Below are positions 16,321-24,179 of a DNA stretch of 26,285 nt, piece after piece. The position numbers and the translations under genes were made by a program. Origin of the DNA: an uncultured Prevotella sp. (GTDB lineage Bacteria; Bacteroidota; Bacteroidia; Bacteroidales; Bacteroidaceae); NCBI GenBank assembly GCA_905198745.1, contig CAJKDU010000034.1, positions 1 through 26,285 of the forward strand, in the 5' to 3' direction. A model generated the notes under the pieces. That model searched no databases. It was not told the origin of the DNA and was given only the letters and a program-made list of their open reading frames with translations. How positions within the stretch are numbered: the first letter of the stretch is position 1; every line of letters starts with the position of its first letter.

Positions 16321-16375
16321 CCGTTTCGGATAAGTTTTGCCTGCACAAAATATCCCAAACATTTCCCGTTTCGGA
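16321..16375. promoter_or_regulatory. Paired CCGTTTCGGA sites between nitroreductase and nrdJ
   Basis: The 10-base block occurs at 16321-16330 and 16366-16375 with no mismatch. Its core CCG-TTT-CGG is a short palindrome. One copy sits 10 bases upstream of the nitroreductase -7 box, the other 10 bases upstream of the nrdJ -7 box, so each could block one promoter. Confidence 0.5.
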
Positions 16376-16385
16376 ATTTTATGCT

Positions 16386-16393
16386 TACTTTTG
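16386..16393 (+). promoter_or_regulatory. Bacteroidetes -7 box (TACTTTTG) for nrdJ
   Basis: TACTTTTG lies 26 bases before the nrdJ ATG, leaving a leader of about 20 nt. That is too short for a cobalamin riboswitch or an NrdR attenuation structure within the transcript. Confidence 0.65.
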
Positions 16394-16419
16394 CACGACT
16401 TAAACATTAACTAACACTC

Positions 16420-18996
16420 ATGGACAACAACAAGACATACTCTTTCGAGGAAGCCTACGAGGCATCCTTGAAATACTTCAACGGCGACGAACTTGCAGCC
16501 CGCGTGTGGGTCAACAAATATGCCATGAAAGACAGCTTCGGCAATATCTTCGAGAAATCGCCCGAGGACATGCACTGGCGCATAGCCCGCGAAATAGAAC
16601 GCATAGAGAAGAAATACCCCAACCCCATGACAGCCCAGGAAGTGTTCGGGCTGCTGGACCATTTCAGATACATCATTCCCGCAGGAAGCCCCATGACGGG
16701 CATCGGCAACACCCACCAGGTGGCCTCCCTGAGCAACTGCTTCGTCATTGGCCTCGAAGGCGATGCCGACTCCTACGGTGCCATCATGCGCATTGACGAA
16801 GAGCAGGTGCAGCTGATGAAGCGCAGAGGCGGCGTGGGCCACGACCTGTCGCACCTGCGCCCGAAAGGCTCGCCCGTGAACAATTCGGCCCTCACCTCCA
16901 CCGGGCTCGTGCCCTTCATGGAGCGCTACAGCAACTCCACCCGTGAGGTGGCACAGGACGGCCGTCGCGGCGCACTCATGCTGTCGGTGAGCATCAAGCA
17001 TCCCGACAGCGAGGCATTCATCGACGCCAAGATGACAGAAGGCAAGGTGACCGGAGCCAACGTGTCCGTGCGCATCGACGACGAATTCATGCAGGCTGCC
17101 ACGCAAGGCAAGCCCTACACGCAGCAGTTCCCGGTGGACGCCGCGAACCCGCAAGTGAAGAAAGACATTGACGCAGACAAACTGTGGAAGAAGATAGTGC
17201 ACAACGCATGGAAAAGCGCCGAACCGGGCATACTCTTCTGGGACACCATCATCCGCGAAAGCATTCCCGACTGCTATGCCGATCTGGGCTTCCGCACCAT
17301 CTCCACCAACCCCTGCGGCGAGATTCCCCTCTGTCCCTACGATTCATGCCGCCTGCTGGCCATCAACCTCTACTCATACGTGGAGAATCCCTTCACGGAC
17401 AAGGCCACATTCAACTTCGACCTCTTCCGCCAGCACGCCCGTGCCGCACAGCGCATCATGGACGACATCGTAGACCTGGAGCTGGAGAAGATAGACATGA
17501 TACTCGACAAGATTGGCCACGACCCGCAGACCGACGAGGTGAAAGGAGCAGAACGCCACCTGTGGGAGAAAATCAAGCGCAAGAGCAGTATGGGCAGACG
17601 CACAGGCGTGGGCATCACTGCCGAGGGCGACATGATAGCAGCCATGGGCCTGAGATACGGCACCCAGGAAGCCACCGACTTTGCCGTGGAAGTGCACAAG
17701 ACACTGGCACTCAACGCCTACCGCAGTTCAACAGACATGGCACGCGAGCGCGGAGCCTTCGAGATTTTCGACGCCAAGCGCGAGCAGAACAACCCCTTCA
17801 TCCTCCGCATCAAGGAAGCCGACCCGGAGCTTTATGCCGACATGACACACTACGGACGGCGCAACATAGCCTGCCTCACCATTGCCCCGACAGGCACCAC
17901 AAGCCTGATGACGCAGACCACAAGCGGCATAGAACCCGTGTTCATGCCCGTCTACAAACGCCGGCGCAAGGTGAATCCCGGCGACCCCGATGTGCACGTA
18001 GACTTCGTCGACGAGGTGGGCGACTCCTTTGAGGAGTACATCGTCTACCACAAGAAGTTCCTCGAGTGGATGCGCATCAACGGATACGACACGGAAAAGC
18101 GCTACACCCAGGAGGAGATAGACGAACTGGTGGCGAAATCGCCCTACTACAAAGCCACGGCCAACGACGTGGACTGGCTCATGAAGGTGAAGATGCAGGG
18201 AGCCATACAGAAGTGGGTGGACCACAGCATCAGCGTGACCGTCAACCTGCCCAACCAAGTGGACGAGGAACTCGTCAACCGACTCTATGTGGAGGCATGG
18301 CGCTCCGGATGCAAGGGATGCACCATCTATCGCGACGGCAGCCGCTCAGGCGTGATGATTTCGGTGAAGAAAAAGAAAGACAACAAGAAGGAGGAAGCCA
18401 ATCCGGGAAGCGAGCCGCAACCGGCTCCACAGAACATCATGCCACGCGTGGTGGAGGTAAGACCCAAGGAGCTGGAATGTGACGTGGTGCGTTTCCAGAA
18501 CAACAAGGAGAAATGGGTGGCTTTCGTCGGACTGCTCAACGGCTATCCCTACGAAATCTTCACCGGACTCCAGGACGACGAAGAGGGCATCGTACTGCCC
18601 AAGACCGTGACCAAGGGAAAAATTATCAAGTCGACCAACGAAGACGGCACACACCGCTATGACTTCCAGTTCGAGAACAAGCGCGGATACAAGACCACCG
18701 TGGAAGGACTCAGCGAGAAGTTCAACCCCGAATACTGGAACTACGCCAAACTCATCTCCGGCGTGCTGCGCTACCGCATGCCCATCGACCACGTCATCAA
18801 GCTCGTGGGCTCGCTCCAGCTCAAGAGCGAGAACATCAACACGTGGAAGAACGGCGTGGAACGCGCACTGAAGAAATACATCACCGACGGTACCGAAGCC
18901 AAGGGACAGAAATGCCCCGTCTGCGGACAAGAGACCCTCGTCTATCAGGAAGGTTGCCTCATCTGCAAGAACTGCGGCGCATCAAGATGCGGATAG
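16420..18996 (+). CDS. nrdJ: Adenosylcobalamin-dependent (class II) ribonucleoside-diphosphate reductase
   Basis: The 858-residue enzyme makes deoxyribonucleotides with a cobalamin-derived thiyl radical, so it works with or without oxygen. Cys107 (SLSNCFV) and Cys310 (DSCRL) form the redox pair; Cys299 in NPCGE is the thiyl site with Asn297 and Glu301; Cys299 to Cys310 keeps the 11-residue spacing of Thermotoga NrdJ. APTGTTSL marks the phosphate-binding region. A charged linker (about 649-675, KKKKDNKKEE) joins a C-terminal domain ending in a cysteine-rich tail (Cys832, 835, 846, 849, 852, 857) that probably binds zinc and recycles the active-site disulfide. Start at the ATG at 16420 fits the -7 box. 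B12 supply must come from elsewhere. Confidence 0.95.
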   Translation: MDNNKTYSFEEAYEASLKYFNGDELAARVWVNKYAMKDSFGNIFEKSPEDMHWRIAREIERIEKKYPNPMTAQEVFGLLDHFRYIIPAGSPMTGIGNTHQVASLSNCFVIGLEGDADSYGAIMRIDEEQVQLMKRRGGVGHDLSHLRPKGSPVNNSALTSTGLVPFMERYSNSTREVAQDGRRGALMLSVSIKHPDSEAFIDAKMTEGKVTGANVSVRIDDEFMQAATQGKPYTQQFPVDAANPQVKKDIDADKLWKKIVHNAWKSAEPGILFWDTIIRESIPDCYADLGFRTISTNPCGEIPLCPYDSCRLLAINLYSYVENPFTDKATFNFDLFRQHARAAQRIMDDIVDLELEKIDMILDKIGHDPQTDEVKGAERHLWEKIKRKSSMGRRTGVGITAEGDMIAAMGLRYGTQEATDFAVEVHKTLALNAYRSSTDMARERGAFEIFDAKREQNNPFILRIKEADPELYADMTHYGRRNIACLTIAPTGTTSLMTQTTSGIEPVFMPVYKRRRKVNPGDPDVHVDFVDEVGDSFEEYIVYHKKFLEWMRINGYDTEKRYTQEEIDELVAKSPYYKATANDVDWLMKVKMQGAIQKWVDHSISVTVNLPNQVDEELVNRLYVEAWRSGCKGCTIYRDGSRSGVMISVKKKKDNKKEEANPGSEPQPAPQNIMPRVVEVRPKELECDVVRFQNNKEKWVAFVGLLNGYPYEIFTGLQDDEEGIVLPKTVTKGKIIKSTNEDGTHRYDFQFENKRGYKTTVEGLSEKFNPEYWNYAKLISGVLRYRMPIDHVIKLVGSLQLKSENINTWKNGVERALKKYITDGTEAKGQKCPVCGQETLVYQEGCLICKNCGASRCG

Positions 18997-19029
18997 GAAA
19001 CCGCCGGCAAAAGAATAAACATTGATTAC

Positions 19030-19112
19030 GGTTCATCAGACAAAAGGAAAGGCCTCACCCACATTTCCACACGGGAAAACACGGCACGCCTGCACCCTTT
19101 GGCTGATGAACC
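19030..19112 (+). ncRNA. Possible structured RNA element between nrdJ and folB
   Basis: GGTTCATCAG (19030-19039) pairs exactly with CTGATGAACC (19103-19112). The stem continues with CAAA/TTTG and GG/CC across two single mismatches, then AGGC (19050-19053) with GCCT (19088-19091), and is capped by TTTCC (19064-19068) with GGAAA (19074-19078). It fills most of the 132-base gap, ends 17 bases before folB and has no T-run. It could be a folB leader, an RNA processing site, or a regulatory RNA. No match to a known class is recognised. Confidence 0.45.
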
Positions 19113-19128
19113 CTAATTGTTCAAGCCC

Positions 19129-19509
19129 ATGTATCTCAAGAAAAGCTACATCCGCCTGCACGACCTTCACTTTCATGCCTACCATGGCGTGATGGACCAG
19201 GAAAGGCTCGTGGGCAACGACTACACGGTGAACGTCAGCGTGGGTGCCCCTCTGCAGGCAGCCGTGCGGACAGACCGCGTGGAAGACACCGTGAACTATG
19301 CCACCCTCTACGAACTGGTGAAAGCGGAAATGGAAAAGCCTTCAGCATTGCTCGAACACGTGGCAGGCCGCATGGCACAGCGCATATTCACAACCTTCAG
19401 CACCGTCACAGAAGTGCGTGTGGCAGTGAAAAAACTCAACCCTCCCTTCGGAGCAGACTGCCAAGGAGCCGAAGTGGAATTGTATTTCACCAAGGAAAAA
19501 ACCAAATGA
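19129..19509 (+). CDS. folB: Dihydroneopterin aldolase
   Basis: The 126-residue product catalyses the aldol cleavage of dihydroneopterin to hydroxymethyl-dihydropterin in folate synthesis. FHAYHGVMDQER with Glu25 and VKKLNPPFGAD with Lys102 match the substrate-binding Glu and catalytic Lys of the family (Glu22 and Lys100 in S. aureus), and DTVNYATLYELV is the conserved dimer-interface segment. Length is usual for the octameric enzyme. The ATG at 19129 is preferred to the TTG at 19117. No promoter is seen in the gap after nrdJ, so folB may be read through from nrdJ past the hairpin. Folate and dNTP synthesis are linked in function, which makes cotranscription sensible. Confidence 0.93.
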   Translation: MYLKKSYIRLHDLHFHAYHGVMDQERLVGNDYTVNVSVGAPLQAAVRTDRVEDTVNYATLYELVKAEMEKPSALLEHVAGRMAQRIFTTFSTVTEVRVAVKKLNPPFGADCQGAEVELYFTKEKTK

Positions 19510-19512
19510 ATG

Positions 19513-19544
19513 TTTGGAGTTTCCATCTTATTTAACTAACTTTG
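19513..19544 (+). promoter_or_regulatory. Promoter of the amidase-mlaD operon
   Basis: TTTG (19513-19516), 20 bases, then TAACTTTG (19537-19544): the best full -33/-7 pair on the + strand. It begins right after the folB stop. The leader would be about 11 nt. Confidence 0.75.
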
Positions 19545-19561
19545 CCCCCATATTCACGAAT

Positions 19562-20884
19562 ATGAGTAAAAGGATTACATTCATCTTGACACTTCTATTC
19601 TCGCTCACCTTCACCATGCAAGGAGCAGCGAACCGCAAGTTCACCCTCGTCATCGACGCCGGACACGGCGGACACGACGCCGGCGCACTCGGTGCCACAT
19701 CGAAAGAAAAGAACATAAACCTCAACGTGGCACTCGCCTTTGGCGGTTACGTGGAGCGCAACTGCCCGGACGTCAAGGTGATCTACACCCGCAAGACCGA
19801 TGTATTCATCCCCCTGCACGAAAGAGCCGACATAGCCAACCGCGCCAAGGCCGACCTCTTCATATCCATCCACACCAACGCCCTGCCCGGCGGACATATT
19901 GCCCGCGGACTGGAAACCTACACACTGGGCATGCACCGTGCCAAGGACAACTTCGACGTGGCACGACGGGAGAACTCCGTCATCTTGGTGGAGAAAGACT
20001 ACAAGCAGCGTTATGAAGGGTTCGACCCCAAATCATCTGAGAGCTACATCATGTTCGAGTTCATGCAAGACAAGAACATGGCCAAGAGTGTGGAACTGGC
20101 CAAGATGGTGCAACGCAACGTGTGCTCGGCAGCCAACCGTCCGGACAAGGGAGTGAAACAGGCCGGATTCCTCGTGCTGCGAGAGACGTCCATGCCCAGC
20201 TGCCTCATAGAACTGGGATTCATCACCACCCCCGACGAGGAGACACTGCTCAACGACCCTGCCCGCATAGACAAAATGGGCAACGGCATCTACCGCGCCT
20301 TCATGCAATACAGGAACAAGTATGACAACACCCCCACCATCCCTTATGCGGCTCAGGAACCCGCGAGCAAGACCGTAGATGTGGGGCGCATCGTGCCACG
20401 CGAGGAATGTGAAACACCCAAGGCAGACAATGCCAAGGTCAGCACGCCACGCAACACGGCGACAAGCAGCAAGGCCAGCGGCACCTCCACACGCACCCGA
20501 AGCACGGCGGCCAACACGACAGGCCCAAGCGCCAGGAAAGCCGACACGGTGGCAGCCAAGAAGCCTGCCCTGCAAACACGCAGCCGGCAGACCGACGCCA
20601 CAGACAAGCCGGTGTTCAGGCTCCAGGTAATGGCATGCGAGACAAAGCTCCCCAGCAACAGTCCACAGCTGAAAGGCCTGACAGCCGTTGACACCTACCA
20701 GGAAGGCGGCATGTGGAAATACACGGTAGGCGCATCGACCGACTACAACGAGATAAACCGGATGCGCAAGACGCTCGCCGACAAACATCCGCAAGCATTC
20801 ATCATAGCGTTCAAGAACGGAAAGAAGATGAACACCAGCGAAGCCATCCGGGAATTTATGCGCAACAAGAACAAACAAAAATAA
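19562..20884 (+). CDS. N-acetylmuramoyl-L-alanine amidase (Amidase_3) with C-terminal SPOR-like domain
   Basis: The 440-residue periplasmic enzyme cuts the bond between muramic acid and the stem peptide, an activity needed for daughter-cell separation. A signal peptide (about 1-23) is followed by the Amidase_3 domain (about 27-260): His35 (DAGHGGHD), Glu49 and His104 (SIHTN) bind zinc, and Glu217 (LIELGF) is catalytic. Residues about 285-350 are a low-complexity Ala/Thr/Ser/Lys linker. Residues about 352-425 (from FRLQVMA) look like a SPOR domain, which binds denuded septal glycan and would localise the enzyme to the division site. I chose the ATG at 19562 because the frame upstream overlaps the promoter. 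It is followed after 18 bases by the MlaD-like gene. Confidence 0.93.
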   Translation: MSKRITFILTLLFSLTFTMQGAANRKFTLVIDAGHGGHDAGALGATSKEKNINLNVALAFGGYVERNCPDVKVIYTRKTDVFIPLHERADIANRAKADLFISIHTNALPGGHIARGLETYTLGMHRAKDNFDVARRENSVILVEKDYKQRYEGFDPKSSESYIMFEFMQDKNMAKSVELAKMVQRNVCSAANRPDKGVKQAGFLVLRETSMPSCLIELGFITTPDEETLLNDPARIDKMGNGIYRAFMQYRNKYDNTPTIPYAAQEPASKTVDVGRIVPREECETPKADNAKVSTPRNTATSSKASGTSTRTRSTAANTTGPSARKADTVAAKKPALQTRSRQTDATDKPVFRLQVMACETKLPSNSPQLKGLTAVDTYQEGGMWKYTVGASTDYNEINRMRKTLADKHPQAFIIAFKNGKKMNTSEAIREFMRNKNKQK

Positions 20885-20902
20885 AACATACAAGCAAGAA
20901 TT

Positions 20903-21820
20903 ATGAAGAACGTATTCACCAAGGAAGTCAAGATTGCCCTCGTGGCCATCGTAGGAATCATACTCCTATTCTTCGGCATGAAGTTTCTGAAAGGGCTCAA
21001 CCTCTTTGACAACGGCACACGATACTACATCACCTTCAAGGACGTAAGCGGCCTTTCGGCCTCAAGTCCCATCTATGCCGACGGATACAAGATAGGCACC
21101 GTGAAAGGCATCAGCTACGACTACTCACACAGCAAAGACATCGTGGTGGAAGCCGAGGTAGACCGCGACATGCGTATTCCCATGGGATCGTCGGCAGAAA
21201 TCGTGAGCGACATGATGGGCAACACGCAGGTGAACCTGCTTCTTGCCAACAACCCACGTGAACGCGTAGAGGCCGGCGGCACCATTCCGGGCAACATCAA
21301 TGCCGGTGCCCTGGGTGAAGTGAAGAACCTGATTCCAACCGTGCAGCAGATTCTCCCCAAACTGGACAGCATCATGGCCAGTCTGAACGCATTGTTGGCC
21401 GACCCTGCCCTCGCCCACTCACTCCACAACGTGGAGACCATCACCAGCAACCTCACCGTCTCCTCACGCGAACTCAACACCCTGATGGGACAACTCAACA
21501 AGAACGTACCTGGCATGCTCGGAAAGGCCAACCACGTGCTTGACAACACCAACAAGCTCACAGCCAACCTCGCTGCCGTAGACGTGGAAGGCACCATGCG
21601 TGAAGTCAACAACACCTTGGCAGGCGTACAGGCCGTGACATCAAGTCTCAACAAGGGACTCAACAGCAAGGAAGGCACACTCGGACTGCTGATGAACGAC
21701 CCAGGACTCTACAACAACCTCAATGGCACCATGCGCTCTGCCGACTCACTCCTCACCGACCTCAAGGCTCACCCCAAGCGCTACGTCCATTTCTCCCTCT
21801 TCGGCAAGAAAGACAAATGA
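20903..21820 (+). CDS. MlaD/MCE-family lipid transport protein
   Basis: The 305-residue protein has one N-terminal membrane anchor (about residues 9-28), an MCE domain (about 38-120, with FKDVSGLSASSPIYADGYKIG typical), then a long helical region rich in Leu, Asn and Thr (about 140-290). MCE proteins form hexameric rings in the periplasm that pass phospholipid or sterol between the membranes, fed by a MlaE permease and MlaF ATPase. Neither is next to this gene, so the partners must lie elsewhere. It is cotranscribed with the amidase (18-base gap), so the operon joins wall cleavage with outer-membrane lipid balance. A terminator follows at 21880-21918. Confidence 0.88.
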   Translation: MKNVFTKEVKIALVAIVGIILLFFGMKFLKGLNLFDNGTRYYITFKDVSGLSASSPIYADGYKIGTVKGISYDYSHSKDIVVEAEVDRDMRIPMGSSAEIVSDMMGNTQVNLLLANNPRERVEAGGTIPGNINAGALGEVKNLIPTVQQILPKLDSIMASLNALLADPALAHSLHNVETITSNLTVSSRELNTLMGQLNKNVPGMLGKANHVLDNTNKLTANLAAVDVEGTMREVNNTLAGVQAVTSSLNKGLNSKEGTLGLLMNDPGLYNNLNGTMRSADSLLTDLKAHPKRYVHFSLFGKKDK

Positions 21821-21825
21821 TAGAG

Positions 21826-21850
21826 TTAATTTAAATTTGTTTTAAATTAA
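21826..21850. repeat. Perfect A/T hairpin after the mlaD gene
   Basis: TTAATTTAAA (21826-21835) and its exact reverse complement (21841-21850) flank a 5-nt loop directly after the stop codon. Its low GC content makes it a weak terminator. Confidence 0.5.
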
Positions 21851-21879
21851 GACTTCGTTTGTTTCACGAAATAGAACTA

Positions 21880-21935
21880 CATTCCCAAAGGCTTGAAATA
21901 ACAGAGCCTTTGGGAATGTTTCATTTATGTTTCAC
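21880..21935 (+). terminator. Terminator of the amidase-mlaD operon
   Basis: CATTCCCAAAGGCT (21880-21893) pairs perfectly with 21905-21918 around an 11-nt loop, followed by a T-rich stretch (TTTCATTTATGTTT). Confidence 0.85.
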
Positions 21936-22119
21936 TGAAACAAGCCAGTCACCGCATAAAGTGACGCAACAAGCTAAAGTTCAAGCAATTGCGCTGTAGC
22001 AACATCATTTCTACGCATAACCTGTTGAGCAGCATGCAACCAACTAAAAGACAAGCAGTTACATAGATTCAGCCAAGAAAAAGGTATGGAAAGGATTGGG
22101 ATAATCCAGAAAAGTTTAT

Positions 22120-22127
22120 TAAATTTG
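22120..22127 (+). promoter_or_regulatory. Bacteroidetes -7 box (TAAATTTG) for dnaA
   Basis: TAAATTTG lies 67 bases before the dnaA ATG, so the leader is about 60 nt, longer than most in the window. AAAGGA (22189-22194) next to the ATG may be a ribosome binding site. Confidence 0.6.
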
Positions 22128-22194
22128 CATCCGATTTCTACGTAAGTAGCTAACCGCCATCCCCTATTAATTGAATAATAATTACATCAAAGGA

Positions 22195-23610
22195 ATGAAT
22201 AATAGTCCGAAAGTTCTTTGGGACCAGTGTCTTCAGCTCATAAAGCAGAATGTCACTGAACAACAATACGACACTTGGTTTAAGCCCATCCGCCTCGAAA
22301 AATACATCGTGGCAGAAAAGAGGGTAGTTATCCAAGTGAAGAGCACCTATATGTATGAGTATCTCGAAGGACATTATCTCGAGCTATTCAAAAAGGTGCT
22401 TGGGCACTACTTTGGCGCTGGCGTAAAGCTGAGCTACAAAGTGGCTGTCGTACAAGGCAAGGGAGACAGCGGCAAAATAGAGATATTGGGAGAGGAAGCG
22501 GACACTGACATTGAACCGGCAGAGACAAAGATGACCAATCAAAGTCCATCGGTGCTCGATGAAGCCCGTCCACAGCAAATAGACTCACAGCTCAATCCTC
22601 ACCTGACCTTCAATAATTATATAGAAGGAGAAAGCAACAAACTGCCACGGTCTATCGGACTCACCGTGGCCGAACATCCCAAGAGCACACAGTTCAACCC
22701 CATGTTCATCTACGGCCCATCAGGCTGCGGCAAGACACACCTCATCAATGCTATCGGCATGAAGGCACGCGAGATGAATCCCAACTGCCGCGTGCTCTAT
22801 GTTTCAGCACGCCTCTTTCAAGTGCAATACACCAACTCGGTGCGCAACAACACGACCAATGACTTCATCGGTTTCTACCAGACCATAGACGTGCTCATCG
22901 TGGACGACATACAGGAGTGGGTGACTGCACCTGGCACGCAGATGACCTTCTTCCACATATTCAATCACCTGTTCCGCAACAGCAAGCGCATCATCCTCGC
23001 CAGCGACCGGCCTCCGGTAGACCTCAAAGGCATGAGCGACCGCCTGCTCACCCGTTTCAGCTGCGGACTCATCGCCGAACTGGAGAAGCCAAACACGAAA
23101 CTCTGTGTAGACATACTGAACAATAAAATCAAGCGTGACGGACTGAAGATTCCCACTGAGGTCATTGACTACATAGCCAAGACTGCATGTGGAAGCGTGA
23201 GAGACCTCCAGGGAGTCATCAACTCTCTCTTGGCCTACTCCGTGGTGTACAACTGTAACCTTGACCTGAGGCTTGCGGAACGCGTCATCAAGCGCGCTGT
23301 GAAAGTGGACGACCGCCCACTCACCATCGACGACATACTCGACACGGTTTGCAACCACTTCGGCGTGAGTTCATCAGCTATATCCAGCCGCTCTCGCAAG
23401 CGCGAATTTGTAGTGGCTCGCCAAGTGTCCATGTATCTGGCTCAGAAATACACCAAGATGCCCGCCTCACGCATCGGAAAGCTCGTGGGAGGCAGAGACC
23501 ACTCTACCGTGCTCCACAGCTGCTCGCAAGTGGAACGGAGAATCAAGACCGACAGAGACTTCCAAGACGAGCTTACAAGCATTGAGAATGCCTTTAAGCT
23601 CAAGCAGTAA
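22195..23610 (+). CDS. dnaA: Chromosomal replication initiator protein DnaA
   Basis: The 471-residue protein starts replication by binding DnaA boxes and melting the origin. The N-terminal domain (about 1-85; VLWDQCLQLIKQNVTEQQYDTWF) recruits helicase, followed by a variable linker and an AAA+ core: Walker A GPSGCGKT at 174-181, Walker B VLIVDDIQ at 233-240. Domain IV binds DNA through the signature GGRDHSTV at 432-439. Length is normal. The ATG at 22195, next to AAAGGA, is preferred to an in-frame TTG at 22171. It stands alone, with its own promoter and terminator. dnaN, recF and gyrB are not adjacent, as is common in Bacteroidetes. Confidence 0.97.
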   Translation: MNNSPKVLWDQCLQLIKQNVTEQQYDTWFKPIRLEKYIVAEKRVVIQVKSTYMYEYLEGHYLELFKKVLGHYFGAGVKLSYKVAVVQGKGDSGKIEILGEEADTDIEPAETKMTNQSPSVLDEARPQQIDSQLNPHLTFNNYIEGESNKLPRSIGLTVAEHPKSTQFNPMFIYGPSGCGKTHLINAIGMKAREMNPNCRVLYVSARLFQVQYTNSVRNNTTNDFIGFYQTIDVLIVDDIQEWVTAPGTQMTFFHIFNHLFRNSKRIILASDRPPVDLKGMSDRLLTRFSCGLIAELEKPNTKLCVDILNNKIKRDGLKIPTEVIDYIAKTACGSVRDLQGVINSLLAYSVVYNCNLDLRLAERVIKRAVKVDDRPLTIDDILDTVCNHFGVSSSAISSRSRKREFVVARQVSMYLAQKYTKMPASRIGKLVGGRDHSTVLHSCSQVERRIKTDRDFQDELTSIENAFKLKQ

Positions 23611-23658
23611 GGCAGGAGCAACACTGAAAAGAATGTCTTTTCCATACATAACATAGCT

Positions 23659-23706
23659 AAAGCGCCGACCTCCAAGATTGACTCTTGAAGGCGGCGCTTT
23701 TCCTTT
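23659..23706 (+). terminator. dnaA terminator
   Basis: AAAGCGCCG (23659-23667) pairs with CGGCGCTTT (23692-23700), extended inward by partial pairing capped by AAGA/TCTT around TTGAC, then TTTCCTTTT. Confidence 0.85.
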
Positions 23707-23907
23707 TAGGATATCACACGCCAGACAAAAGGAACGGATTCCGACAGAGCGCCCCAATGCCCTTTGTTTCAGACAGACTGGAACTAAGGTATTTGCGGCA
23801 ACACAATTCAGAGAAACGAACACGACTGGCGAAAAGATGATACCAAAGACCGGATATCATCATACGACCTTTTTTATAATTCTCACCAAAAGAAACATGG
23901 TGTATCA

Positions 23908-24003
23908 CCTAAGGCGTATCAGGCATGCAGGGACTGACTGCTACCACTGTGGCACAAAGATATGACGTGTAGCCTAAAGTGTATATAGATTGCAGGGGCT
24001 GAC
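23908..24003 (+). repeat. Imperfect direct duplication, about 31 nt, 65-nt spacing
   Basis: Two related copies start with CCTAAGGCGTAT (23908) and CCTAAAGTGTAT (23973) and both end in TGCAGGGRCTGAC. Preceding GTGTA bases are also shared. Roughly four fifths of the positions agree. No function recognised. Confidence 0.45.
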
Positions 24004-24029
24004 AGAATGTATAGCTGAAAGAAAGAAAG

Positions 24030-24059
24030 GGCTGTGCCGACAATGTGGTTGGCACAGCC
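24030..24059 (-). terminator. Hairpin downstream of typA, possible secondary terminator
   Basis: GGCTGTGCC (24030-24038) pairs perfectly with GGCACAGCC (24051-24059). On the minus strand it is followed by CTTTCTTTC, a weak T-rich tail. Confidence 0.4.
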
Positions 24060-24089
24060 AAAGAACAATGATGCCGACAAGCAAGAAAA

Positions 24090-24135
24090 CAAAAGTCCCC
24101 GGAAGACAAGTCTACTGGACTTTCCTTCCGGGGAC
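24090..24135 (-). terminator. typA terminator
   Basis: GTCCCCGGAAG (24095-24105) pairs exactly with CTTCCGGGGAC (24125-24135), with an inner AAGTC/GACTT stem. Reading on the minus strand the hairpin is followed by TTTTGTTTTC. It lies 45 bases after the typA stop. Confidence 0.85.
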
Positions 24136-24179
24136 GTATTATATTCGTCTCCTTTTGATTAGAAGAGGACTTTTACGGA

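Larger units (their letters stand above)
21821..22194. other. Non-coding region before dnaA
   Basis: Contents, in order: an A/T hairpin (21826-21850), a terminator (21880-21935), the palindrome GTTTCA-C-TGAAAC (21929-21941), and the dnaA promoter (22120-22127). I find no clear DnaA boxes (TTATNCACA) here. The stretch 21942-22110 shows nothing recognisable. Confidence 0.6.
23611..24179. other. Non-coding region between dnaA and typA
   Basis: No credible gene. Open frames here begin inside the dnaA terminator and show no conserved motif. Contents: terminator (23659-23706), an imperfect 31-base duplicate (23908-24003), a hairpin (24030-24059) and the typA terminator (24090-24135). Confidence 0.65.

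Noticed and set aside
16321..16419. A cobalamin riboswitch ahead of nrdJ
   Set aside because: The predicted leader is about 20 nt, and no B12-box-like sequence is present in the 139-base gap.
21821..22194. A replication origin upstream of dnaA
   Set aside because: No cluster of TTATNCACA boxes and no clear AT-rich unwinding array. In Bacteroidetes dnaA is often not beside the origin.
23678..23965. A 95-codon open frame after dnaA
   Set aside because: It begins inside the dnaA terminator stem and has no promoter, start context or recognisable domain.
23908..24003. CRISPR array
   Set aside because: Only two diverged copies; no regular repeat-spacer pattern and no cas genes.
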